This document shows positions 1 through 6,101 of a stretch of 6,218 bases of DNA, one piece after another. The stretch lies in the NCBI GenBank assembly GCA_018238825.1, contig JABCSP010000134.1, positions 1 to 6,218 of the forward strand, read 5' to 3'. How positions within the stretch are numbered: position 1 is the first letter of the stretch; each line of letters opens with the position of its first letter. The translations under genes were made by a program, and so were the position numbers. This stretch comes from Candidatus Thorarchaeota archaeon. GTDB taxonomy: Archaea; Asgardarchaeota; Thorarchaeia; Thorarchaeales; Thorarchaeaceae. The notes beneath the pieces are model-generated. The model was not told the origin of the DNA, searched no databases, and saw nothing but the letters and a program-made list of their open reading frames with translations.

Positions 1-1
1 A

Positions 2-130
2 CCAGTGACTGGAGGAACAACAACCGGTACCGAAGAGGGTGGACAGATTCCTATGGATCTTTTGATGATTGGTGGAGGCGCAGTCGTAATCATCCTTGTT
101 GGCGTTTTCTTTGTAAAATGGAAAGCATAA
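2..130 (+). CDS. C-terminal end of a membrane-anchored surface or secreted protein (5' partial)
   Basis: Only the last 42 codons lie in the window, ending in TAA at 128-130. The visible part is a Thr/Gly-rich linker with a few acidic residues (about residues 1-16 of the fragment), then one hydrophobic segment of about 20 residues (LLMIGGGAVVIILVGVFF region), then a short basic tail KWKA. This linker, helix and positive tail layout is typical of archaeal surface proteins and extracellular solute-binding proteins tethered by a C-terminal helix, with the main domain outside the cell and the tail in the cytoplasm. The main domain is outside the window, so the family cannot be named. It is convergent with the minus-strand pair that ends at 207, and the hairpin at 146-178 lies between them. 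Confidence 0.75.
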   Translation, partial: PVTGGTTTGTEEGGQIPMDLLMIGGGAVVIILVGVFFVKWKA

Positions 131-145
131 TCTGTACAACATTTG

Positions 146-178
146 AGAGGGATCAAAACTTCAGGTTCAGATCCCTCT
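146..178. terminator. Hairpin between convergent genes, possible terminator
   Basis: AGAGGGATC at 146-154 pairs perfectly with GATCCCTCT at 170-178 around a 15-base loop, giving a 9-bp stem. It lies 15 bases after the stop at 128-130. On the plus strand it runs directly into a T-rich stretch (TTTCTACTTTTG, 178-189), so it may end transcription of the plus-strand gene. On the minus strand, where the 7-TM gene ends at 207, the stem is present but no T-tract follows. Archaeal termination mainly depends on T-tracts, so the stem may instead protect the 3' end of an mRNA. Confidence 0.5.
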
Positions 179-206
179 TTCTACTTTTGTGAATGACTGA
201 CTGATA

Positions 207-896
207 TCATTCTACAGTTTGAGCCACTAGTGGAGGTTCCTCATGACGGTTTTTCTTTTCCCTGGAGTACCATGGATTAGCTATTCCTAGTCCTATGAAA
301 ATCATTGAAATTGCTAGCAATACATCGGGGATATAAAACATCGAGGTTGACATTAAAGAAATTCTCAGAACCTGACTTGCCATTGCGAAGAGAATGGAAG
401 CTATCAGAAGTTCACTTCGGACTTCTTTCAATCGTCCAGTCTTCCAAGTTATGATGAAAGTGACTGTCATCATGATACTGATGCCAATCATCACAGGTAT
501 TGCCAACATCATGATAATTGTTTCAGAGGCTCCAAGTAGTGCTACTGAGATCCAATACATGACGAGAAGAATCACAGTCCTGCCATGATACTTCTTATGG
601 GATGGTGCCCAGATTTGAAGAAGTGTCGCTGAGATTGGTAGTATTCCTCCACCAATTAACAGTGTACGAAATCGAAAGAGCTCCATTGTGGACTCAAGCA
701 CACCACTGTTACATAATGTCAGTACCAACGAATTTGCCGCCTGACAAATTACAGATATTGAAAAGACCAATGGAAGGTCGCTCGTAAGACGAACTTCCTG
801 TTTATACCATTTCCAGCCCAGCAATAAACCGGTTGCTGCGGATATTATAACCGTCAAAATACCTGATAGAATGAGAAATTCTGTTCCTGTTTGCAT
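207..896 (-). CDS. 7-TM integral membrane protein of unknown function
   Basis: This is a 229-aa, very hydrophobic protein. Hydrophobic segments lie at about residues 7-28, 41-62, 77-96, 106-123, 126-150, 162-182 and 189-207, giving seven predicted helices. A hydrophilic, charged C-terminal tail of about 20 residues (SREKKNRHEE onward) follows. Loops are short, and I see no catalytic or ligand-binding motif that identifies a family. The ATG at 894-896 is preceded by GGTG with a short A-rich spacer, a reasonable Shine-Dalgarno site. The gene begins 21 bases after the stop of the CPBP protease gene on the same strand, so the two are probably co-transcribed. It could be a sensor-type 7-TM module without an output domain, a protease partner or substrate, or a transporter-like protein. 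The sequence does not choose between these. The reading frame is well supported; the function is unknown. Confidence 0.8.
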   Translation of the reverse strand: MQTGTEFLILSGILTVIISAATGLLLGWKWYKQEVRLTSDLPLVFSISVICQAANSLVLTLCNSGVLESTMELFRFRTLLIGGGILPISATLLQIWAPSHKKYHGRTVILLVMYWISVALLGASETIIMMLAIPVMIGISIMMTVTFIITWKTGRLKEVRSELLIASILFAMASQVLRISLMSTSMFYIPDVLLAISMIFIGLGIANPWYSREKKNRHEEPPLVAQTVE

Positions 897-917
897 TTTT
901 TACACCATATAATCTTA

Positions 918-1841
918 CTATTTCTTGTCGCTATCTTTACCAATTAATCTCCACCAAAAATCAGTCACTTGTTCAATTCGATATTTCCAAAGAATTATGA
1001 AAAGAGGAATAAATGTCAATAAGAATGTCAGAAGTGTGGCAGTCATTATCCCACTATTTGAGAAGACCATATCGGGACCTTGAGAAACTGGTTCGGAACC
1101 AACCTTGAAGCATTCTCTTACAAAATTGATGATGGTATGAGCGACTATTGGACCTACGAGTGATTTACCAGAACTGAATCGTTCATAATATATGCCAAAT
1201 AGAAGACCTAGAATGGTTGCACCAAAGACAATGGTGAAAACTTGGGTCATAACTTCCGTCGTTGTTCCCCCATTCAATAGAGGCCATCCGGCATGCCATA
1301 AACCAAACAGCACAGCAGATATCATAATCGATGCATTCACACTGTATCGTGTTTTGAAAGCATTTTGTAGAAGACCTCTGAAGAGAGTTTCTTCAAGGAA
1401 TGCATTGACCAAGAAAAAGATGAACATGTATCCAAGTAATCCTTCATTTATGATATGTAGTTGAAGAGGGTAAGTAGGGTCAATAAAGAGGGCAAATACA
1501 ATAGTTCCACCAAGATCAATTCCGACAGCAAATATTATGCCAATCATAATTCCAATTGTCAAACGAGCCTGTAATTTATCTCGAGATAAGCCTAGGACTG
1601 AACCTATTTCGTGTGGACGATATTTCCAGAAAAATCCCAGTAGGATTAGAAATGGAAACAGCTTTGATGGGAAAATGTTCATCCAGGTACTGCCAAGACC
1701 GAGTACAAACTGATCTACAATTCTCCAAGCCACAGCAATTGTGAGCATGATACCTGCTATTTTCAAAAGACCTGATGAGGTCCACGACGATAGTTCTTCA
1801 TGTTCAGACTCGACATTTTCTTGTATCTGTGTTGTTACCAT
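918..1841 (-). CDS. CPBP (CAAX/Abi, PF02517) family intramembrane metalloprotease
   Basis: This 307-aa multi-pass membrane protein carries the three CPBP motifs in order. EExxxR is at residues 150-155 (EETLFR), FxxxH at 179-183 (FGLWH), and HxxxN at 235-239 (HTIIN). In this family (Rce1-like CAAX proteases and bacteriocin self-immunity proteins) the Glu and His residues form the active site inside the membrane. About eight hydrophobic segments are visible, from residue 26 to 285. The N-terminus (1-22) is acidic and the C-terminus (from about 286) is charged, both probably cytoplasmic. The frame is open upstream to a TTG at 2030, but that stretch overlaps the divergent lsm-like start. I chose the ATG at 1839-1841 because GAGG lies 8 bases upstream and hydrophobic core sequence follows. 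All key residues are present, so it is probably active. The substrate is unknown: prenylated-protein processing, peptide maturation and a non-proteolytic role all remain possible. It lies upstream of the 7-TM gene in a likely two-gene unit. Confidence 0.9.
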   Translation of the reverse strand: MVTTQIQENVESEHEELSSWTSSGLLKIAGIMLTIAVAWRIVDQFVLGLGSTWMNIFPSKLFPFLILLGFFWKYRPHEIGSVLGLSRDKLQARLTIGIMIGIIFAVGIDLGGTIVFALFIDPTYPLQLHIINEGLLGYMFIFFLVNAFLEETLFRGLLQNAFKTRYSVNASIMISAVLFGLWHAGWPLLNGGTTTEVMTQVFTIVFGATILGLLFGIYYERFSSGKSLVGPIVAHTIINFVRECFKVGSEPVSQGPDMVFSNSGIMTATLLTFLLTFIPLFIILWKYRIEQVTDFWWRLIGKDSDKK

Positions 1842-1849
1842 ATATCTGG

Positions 1850-1853
1850 CCTC
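1850..1853 (-). promoter_or_regulatory. Shine-Dalgarno site that fixes the start of the CPBP protease gene
   Basis: GAGG on the minus strand, 8 bases before the ATG at 1841. It supports this start over the upstream TTG at 2030, which would put 63 extra codons into the divergent promoter region and the lsm-like gene. Confidence 0.7.
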
Positions 1854-1890
1854 AATTCTAGTATGAGCTGCAATGTGGTCAGTTTCTTTC

Positions 1891-1899
1891 AATTTAAGC
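1891..1899 (-). promoter_or_regulatory. Possible TATA-like element for the protease/7-TM pair
   Basis: On the minus strand this reads CTTAAATTG, about 50 bases upstream of the ATG at 1841. With the usual archaeal spacing, transcription would begin near 1870, leaving a leader of about 30 bases that contains the GAGG site. The match is modest, and TTTTAAAA at 1950-1957 could also serve this strand with a longer leader. Confidence 0.35.
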
Positions 1900-1949
1900 A
1901 CCGATATACTGGTTTGGTAGTCTGAAGTGTAGTTCAGCGCTAACAGCAA

Positions 1950-1957
1950 TTTTAAAA
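1950..1957 (+). promoter_or_regulatory. TATA-like element for the lsm-like gene
   Basis: TTTTAAAA is centred about 58 bases upstream of the ATG at 2012. Transcription would begin near 1980, giving a leader of about 30 bases. The element is a perfect palindrome in the 170-bp divergent region and could also act on the minus strand. A short direct repeat (AAGTCCG at 1962-1968 and 1976-1982) lies between it and the expected start site. Confidence 0.45.
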
Positions 1958-2000
1958 CTGGAAGTCCGCAGCAAAAAGTCCGGAAGCTACTTACGTTAGT

Positions 2001-2005
2001 GGTGA
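2001..2005 (+). promoter_or_regulatory. Shine-Dalgarno site of the lsm-like gene
   Basis: GGTGA with a 6-base spacer to the ATG at 2012. It selects this start over the internal ATG at codon 7. Confidence 0.7.
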
Positions 2006-2011
2006 ATCTAA

Positions 2012-2446
2012 ATGTCAGAAGTCGCAGCAATGAGGTCCTTCAATCGCGAACTTGCAGCGGTTGTAGGCGCAACAATAGAAGTCGCAACAAAAGATGGTAA
2101 AAACTACTCAGGTATTCTCAAGGGAATTGATCAGAATACATTGAGCATTGTTCTATCAGAGGTTGTCGACTTGAAAGATGGAAATAATATTCCAAAGATA
2201 TTCATCTATGGAAACAGCATTGTATCATTTTCCGTAGCTGAGATAGAGGTCAGTCTTGAAGGCCTAGCAAAAGAGTTAGAGAAGACCTTTCCACCAGGTG
2301 GAGTCCGTTTCTTTAGCGAGACCGGTGTAATCGTAATCATGAATAAAATTCGCATAACACCAGAGGGTGTCGATGGATCAGGACCGCTATACGAACGAGT
2401 AGCCGCAATCGCTGATGATTGGTTGAAAGAACATGGTCTCACATAG
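2012..2446 (+). CDS. Archaeal Sm-like (Lsm) RNA-binding protein with C-terminal extension domain
   Basis: This 144-aa protein has an N-terminal Sm fold at about residues 10-80. The Sm1 part includes VGATIEVATKDGKNYSGILKGID (quoted in pieces: IEVATKDG at 22-29, YSGILKGID at 32-40), with the usual GxL/ID pattern and N42 in the expected RNA-facing loop. The Sm2 part is IFIYGNSIVSFSV at about 63-75, with YGNSIVS replacing the more common RGxxV. Residues 81-144 form a second domain that contains a Pro-Gly turn (PPGG 94-97), beta-like VIVIMN and a helical, charged end. Classic SmAP1 proteins are about 75-80 aa. This length matches archaeal long Lsm proteins of the SmAP3 kind, which form rings and bind U-rich or other RNA. 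It is a single-gene transcription unit, divergent from the protease pair and convergent with the 907-aa gene. The Sm assignment is secure, but the RNA partners and the role of the extension are unknown. Confidence 0.88.
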   Translation: MSEVAAMRSFNRELAAVVGATIEVATKDGKNYSGILKGIDQNTLSIVLSEVVDLKDGNNIPKIFIYGNSIVSFSVAEIEVSLEGLAKELEKTFPPGGVRFFSETGVIVIMNKIRITPEGVDGSGPLYERVAAIADDWLKEHGLT

Positions 2447-2511
2447 TAACTAACTATGAACAAATACTGAAATGGAATGATTTCCTTAAGCCAAACTAGT
2501 CAATATGAGAT

Positions 2512-5235
2512 TCATTGCTGCATCTCTGCTTCTATCTCTTTGAGTGATATCTGGAATCCCTTTGCTAACACCTCATCACGAATTCGTTGGTACCTTACTG
2601 AATCTGACAGAACCCACTTGATTACCTTCAACCTCTTTCGTTTATCATCAGGAGGAGCAATCAATGCCACTATCATAGCATCATCAAGAGATTTAGTTGC
2701 TGCACGGAATAGAGCGGAAACTCTACCAGTTCCAACATAATATGTAATATCCTCAAAAGCATCTCTAGTATCAACACCAAAGCTATCTAGTAGAGCTTGT
2801 TCATGCCTCATCAATAGAGGTTTGTTTGATTCGATAAACGAATATAGCCAACTTGTTGGACCTGATACAGTTGTATCCTTACATTTTGCGAATTCTGATA
2901 AAACAGCGCTAGTCAAAATATATCGGGGATATGACTCTCGGTTTGGGAATGAGTTCTTCTCAGTATAAGTACCATATTTCTGAATAATTGATACAATCTC
3001 TTGTTCAGAAGAACGCTCAATCTCATATTTCAAATCCTTTTCAGGATCAATCAATGCCACTGCTCGAGTCCATCTAAAAGAATAATGACTTTCAGTAATG
3101 CGGGCGAAATCTCCATCCTCAGGCCACAATTGTTTCAGATACTCTATCTGTACCTCAATTGGTCCATTCAGGATGAAATCAGGAATACCCTTGTTCTGCA
3201 CCGTCTTGTCGCCCACTGTAAAACCACGATTTTCAAGCATCCTACCTAATACACTTGAATATCTGAGATCGTGAGTGCCTTTCTCATCAACGGTTTCCGT
3301 ATAATCAACATCCCCGAAGAACTCTACATGCTTCTTGAATATCCGGATACGATCAACATCCGCCTCACAATAACAGAAGACCCGAAATTGATCAATATGC
3401 CCATCCGACAACCCAGCCCCAAACAGTCTAGCAAATGCCATATCGATCTCCATTGTGTCATCAGAGAACTTGGGATTACGTATGAGACGTCTATCGAACC
3501 TACCAATTGCAAAGATTTCGTCTTGTATGTCCTGAATGGTCAAATCGCATGAATCGAGTAGCAATGACAACGTGGACCCCTTAAGATAAGATGCTTGAGA
3601 ATGTAGGTCAGAGTTCATTCCACGACTAGTCACAGTCCTGTCATAATCAGCAACTTGATGAACAAGACGACTGAGGGATATTTCTCCCTTGATGTCAAGC
3701 CTTTCCTTTGCCATAGAAAGGAGTACATCTACTGTTTCTTGACCTTGGAAGTGGAACATCTCGTCATTGTATATTTGCATCCAATCAGTTTCTCGGATAT
3801 TCTCGAGTCTTAAGTAGACTCTAGATGAGATAACACCCAGACGTAACCGTTGTGGACTGTGCTTATCGAATCCTAATTGCTGATTCAATGCTTGTTCTAT
3901 CTCGGAACAGTTATTCTCACAAAAGTTGACGACTCCTTTGAACCACTCCTGTCCAGTAGGAGTATATCTATGGAGATCAAGCCATCGTACATTGGATGAG
4001 ATATCAGTTTTCTCATAGATAGTCCTGATAGATGATGCAAGAGTATCAATATCTGGGTTCTCCAAATCCTTGTACTGATGCAACTCTCTGAAGACCAATT
4101 CAGGTTCTACCCTGTTCTCAAAGGCAAGAGGGGGAAGCTTTCCTTCGTATATGAGCCTCAAATCTTCATGTAGCAACAATGTGGACTGTAGTTTTGGAGC
4201 AGACTTACCTGACAGGTAGAGATTCAATCGATCTCCCGAGATATTCAGCATCTCTGCCAGTTCTTCTTGAGGGATATCGGGTATTGTATCAGACTGCTGC
4301 ATCTCCTTCAGTTGTAGATACCCACGCATATGGCGATCCATATCACTGAATCCTTCCATATCGAGGACGTGGGAATGCCTACAGAGGAGTTGATTATACT
4401 GAACCTCGTCTTTGATAAGTTGTCGCCTTTCGATGGTTTCAACCTCATCTAACGACTGGTTCAGGACCTTACGTATTACTCGAGGGATGCTCTTTTCCTC
4501 TATATACCGACGTGCGTCCAGTCGATCAATCCCTACTCGTTTAGCAATATCACTGAGCACGCCGCCATCTACTAGCTCATCAAGGAATCTGTAAAAGCCG
4601 CAAGCATTCTCATAGTCTTTCTTGAAGTATGGCAAGGTCTTCGTTCTCATTTCATGATGAGGAGTGTCCAAGCACGCATCCAAACTAGTTTGAGTGTCGA
4701 GTCCCTGAAGTTTTTCCCGTATCTCAGACACCAAGATCTCTGCTTTTTCTTTTGTTAGAGCATTCTCATTGATAATGCGATATGAGCTTGGTCGTGCTTT
4801 TTGTAGCACCCATGCCTCTATTGTGGACGAAGGATATTCATTCTGTTTGGCAAAATCAGCAATCTCCCTGTATGTCACCCTGTTTCGATGACCAAATTCT
4901 TGGGTGGTCCTCATATGCATGGAAATCTGATGTCTTATGTTGTCAAACCTCTGATGCTTGAAGATGCCTGGAATGAGGTCCTGCAGAATTGTAATAACTT
5001 CCTCCTCAGAATCAACAGGGGTACCCAAAATCTGGGGTCCCCAGAATTTGACCTCGTGCTCTTTGATTTCTTGTATTTCTCTTGTATCTTTACTACTTTC
5101 GCCAAGAAAATCAGCATTGTATTTGCGAATGATATCATCTCGCTCTTCAGTGGTTAGTGAATGTTCCTTGAGGCCATTGGTTTCAAGTTTACATTCTTCA
5201 TCTGAAAGTTCTTCGATATCTCTCAAGTTGTACAA
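2512..5235 (-). CDS. Large protein with three helix-turn-helix units and a LAGLIDADG homing-endonuclease-type domain
   Basis: This is a 907-aa soluble protein. Residues 1-65 are acidic and look poorly ordered. Three helix-turn-helix-like units follow, at about 121-155, 226-256 and 323-352. Each has an [I/L]A-x-x helix and ends in a similar signature: QKARP 145-149, EKSIP 247-251, GKSAP 343-347. Residues 353-595 are mostly helical and unassigned. Residues 599-780 fit a two-motif LAGLIDADG domain: motif 1 is ARLFGAGLSDGHI (602-613 region) and motif 2 is IEYLKQLWPEDGDF (697-710). D611 and D707 sit at the metal-binding acid positions, 96 residues apart, as in single-chain LAGLIDADG enzymes, and IPDFIL (684-689) precedes motif 2 as is common. 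A helical, basic region (about 795-907) ends the protein. There are no intein splicing blocks. It is probably last in a cluster with the genes at 5273 and 5906. The first codon at 5235 is TTG; a second TTG at 5226 has a better GGAG site, and the first internal Met is 106. It could be a homing nuclease or a derived regulator. Confidence 0.85.
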   Translation of the reverse strand: MYNLRDIEELSDEECKLETNGLKEHSLTTEERDDIIRKYNADFLGESSKDTREIQEIKEHEVKFWGPQILGTPVDSEEEVITILQDLIPGIFKHQRFDNIRHQISMHMRTTQEFGHRNRVTYREIADFAKQNEYPSSTIEAWVLQKARPSSYRIINENALTKEKAEILVSEIREKLQGLDTQTSLDACLDTPHHEMRTKTLPYFKKDYENACGFYRFLDELVDGGVLSDIAKRVGIDRLDARRYIEEKSIPRVIRKVLNQSLDEVETIERRQLIKDEVQYNQLLCRHSHVLDMEGFSDMDRHMRGYLQLKEMQQSDTIPDIPQEELAEMLNISGDRLNLYLSGKSAPKLQSTLLLHEDLRLIYEGKLPPLAFENRVEPELVFRELHQYKDLENPDIDTLASSIRTIYEKTDISSNVRWLDLHRYTPTGQEWFKGVVNFCENNCSEIEQALNQQLGFDKHSPQRLRLGVISSRVYLRLENIRETDWMQIYNDEMFHFQGQETVDVLLSMAKERLDIKGEISLSRLVHQVADYDRTVTSRGMNSDLHSQASYLKGSTLSLLLDSCDLTIQDIQDEIFAIGRFDRRLIRNPKFSDDTMEIDMAFARLFGAGLSDGHIDQFRVFCYCEADVDRIRIFKKHVEFFGDVDYTETVDEKGTHDLRYSSVLGRMLENRGFTVGDKTVQNKGIPDFILNGPIEVQIEYLKQLWPEDGDFARITESHYSFRWTRAVALIDPEKDLKYEIERSSEQEIVSIIQKYGTYTEKNSFPNRESYPRYILTSAVLSEFAKCKDTTVSGPTSWLYSFIESNKPLLMRHEQALLDSFGVDTRDAFEDITYYVGTGRVSALFRAATKSLDDAMIVALIAPPDDKRKRLKVIKWVLSDSVRYQRIRDEVLAKGFQISLKEIEAEMQQ

Positions 5236-5249
5236 CTCCGCATTTTCAT
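5223..5249 (-). other. Mini-ORF overlapping the start of the 907-aa gene, possible coupling leader or sign of a frameshift
   Basis: Two ATGs (5247-5249 and 5241-5243) in one frame encode an 8- or 6-residue peptide, MKMRSCTT or MRSCTT. Its TGA at 5223-5225 overlaps the in-frame TTG at 5224-5226 of the large gene as TTGA. GAGGG at 5251-5255 is 7 bases before the second ATG, so the best ribosome site in the region serves this out-of-frame ORF. A second site, GGAG at 5236-5239, is 9 bases before the TTG at 5226. This could be a stop-start coupling arrangement, or the true ATG could have been separated from the gene by a one-base indel. Confidence 0.3.
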
Positions 5250-5272
5250 GCCCTCAATTTCAAATGATTGCA

Positions 5273-5902
5273 TCAAGCAACTAATTGGTCAGTCCGACCA
5301 AAGACCTTCTCGATCATGAACCAATCACTAGCGCTGACTCTACTACCTCTGACTTCGGAAATTCCAAAAACCAGCTTCATACACAACCCTGTGGTCAACA
5401 GTAAGAAACTGAGTGCCATTAGTACAAGACCGAGGATATACTGGGAAAGGTGGTGCCAAGACTCTACCTGAGCATAGAGGACGTACCCCACCAATCCAAT
5501 CATGACTGAAATGAGTACATGCAGTTTGATCGACCCTAGGAAACCAGATTCGATTGTTAGGTCCGCATACATTTGTAGTGATGGAACCACCACTGCCATA
5601 GCACGGAATCTTCCTGCTGGCTCGCGTTTCCCTACAGCCCACAGCTCGTCACCAATATTCAGGGGCATGACCACTTGCCTATTGAATAGGACAAGGGTCT
5701 GTGACTGTCCATTGTCCACACGTACTGCACGATGCATAGTTTCAATACTACCCTGTGTGTTGCCGATGTCCTTACTGTCCATAGAAACCACTCTTCCCAT
5801 CTCACAGGTATAGGAGTATTCTGGGTCATCCACTCTATTCAGAACCCGTTCGAGCTTCGATGCTTTACCTAGCATGTTTCCTATGTTTAGTCTTGTATTC
5901 AT
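5273..5902 (-). CDS. Two-TM membrane protein with N-terminal soluble domain, unknown family
   Basis: This is a 209-aa protein. Residues 1-122 are hydrophilic with alternating polar and hydrophobic stretches that suggest beta strands (RAVRVDNGQ 58-66, TLVLFNRQVV 69-78). A turn and strand pattern, IGDELWAVGKR (83-93) followed by FRAMAVVV (99-106), looks like an OB-type or small barrel fold; this is a visual impression only. Two hydrophobic helices lie at about 124-144 and 154-177, forming a hairpin, and a charged tail follows (182-209). There is no signal peptide, so the soluble domain and tail are probably on the same side, likely cytoplasmic. The ATG at 5900-5902 has GAGG 8 bases upstream, inside the end of the preceding 57-aa ORF. 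The stop at 5273 is 37 bases from the start of the 907-aa gene, which suggests co-expression. It could anchor a partner at the membrane. No function can be assigned. Confidence 0.8.
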   Translation of the reverse strand: MNTRLNIGNMLGKASKLERVLNRVDDPEYSYTCEMGRVVSMDSKDIGNTQGSIETMHRAVRVDNGQSQTLVLFNRQVVMPLNIGDELWAVGKREPAGRFRAMAVVVPSLQMYADLTIESGFLGSIKLHVLISVMIGLVGYVLYAQVESWHHLSQYILGLVLMALSFLLLTTGLCMKLVFGISEVRGSRVSASDWFMIEKVFGRTDQLVA

Positions 5903-5905
5903 TCT

Positions 5906-6079
5906 CTATTCCTCATCATTGTTGTTGAATTCACTATCAATTTTGTCTAACTCATCAGTAATTCCAGAGTGTGTTCGATTCTCCTCAGAATAGTAACGAA
6001 CAGCACAACTTCCTTTCGTTTCATGAATTTTCACCTGAATTGTTATCCTTTGTCTACCTTTTACACTCACACCAAACAT
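5906..6079 (-). CDS. Small 57-aa hypothetical protein, first gene of the minus-strand cluster
   Basis: ATG at 6077-6079 and TAG at 5906-5908. The first half is basic and beta-like (GRQRITIQVKIHE at about 8-20, CAVRYYSEE at 25-33). The last 15 residues are acidic and Asn-rich (DELDKIDSEFNNNDEE region, 42-57). The stop lies 3 bases before the ATG of the 209-aa gene, and the GAGG site of that gene falls inside this ORF, a typical layout for translational coupling. No clear Shine-Dalgarno site precedes its own ATG, but a TATA-like TAAGATAA (6102-6109) lies about 26 bases upstream, as expected for a leaderless message. No family is recognised. The context favours a real gene, although a 57-codon frame could occur by chance. 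Confidence 0.5.
   Translation of the reverse strand: MFGVSVKGRQRITIQVKIHETKGSCAVRYYSEENRTHSGITDELDKIDSEFNNNDEE
5911..5914 (-). promoter_or_regulatory. Shine-Dalgarno site of the 209-aa gene, inside the 57-aa ORF
   Basis: GAGG on the minus strand, 8 bases upstream of the ATG at 5902. It lies within the last codons of the upstream ORF, so translation of the two is probably linked. Confidence 0.65.
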
Positions 6080-6101
6080 AGTCCGCAGTATTTTGGTGGA
6101 A

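Noticed and set aside
1576..1785. Cys- and Arg-containing 69-aa minus-strand frame that could look like a small metal-binding protein
   Set aside because: It lies inside the CPBP protease gene in another frame on the same strand, with no ribosome site and no ordered CxxC pairs.
1842..2030. N-terminal extension of the CPBP protease to a TTG at 2030
   Set aside because: It would overlap the lsm-like start and its promoter, uses a TTG, and the extra 63 residues show no membrane or domain pattern. The ATG at 1841 has a proper GAGG site.
2443..2511. Terminator between the lsm-like gene and the 907-aa gene
   Set aside because: Only 4-5-bp stems (ATAGT/ACTAT at 2443-2457 and GGAA/TTCC at 2473-2484) and no clear T-tract on either strand, so it is too weak to call.
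2512..5235. Intein interpretation of the LAGLIDADG domain
   Set aside because: There is no N-terminal Cys/Ser splicing block before the domain, no C-terminal HN plus Cys/Ser/Thr junction in place, and no recognisable host protein flanking it.
4958..5284. 108-aa plus-strand frame opposite the start of the 907-aa gene
   Set aside because: It is Ser-rich and low in complexity, as expected for an antisense reading of Asp/Glu-rich coding sequence, and has no supporting ribosome site or family.
5502..5813. 103-aa plus-strand frame inside the 209-aa gene
   Set aside because: It lies wholly opposite a better supported gene with a ribosome site and membrane segments. Its composition looks like an antisense shadow.
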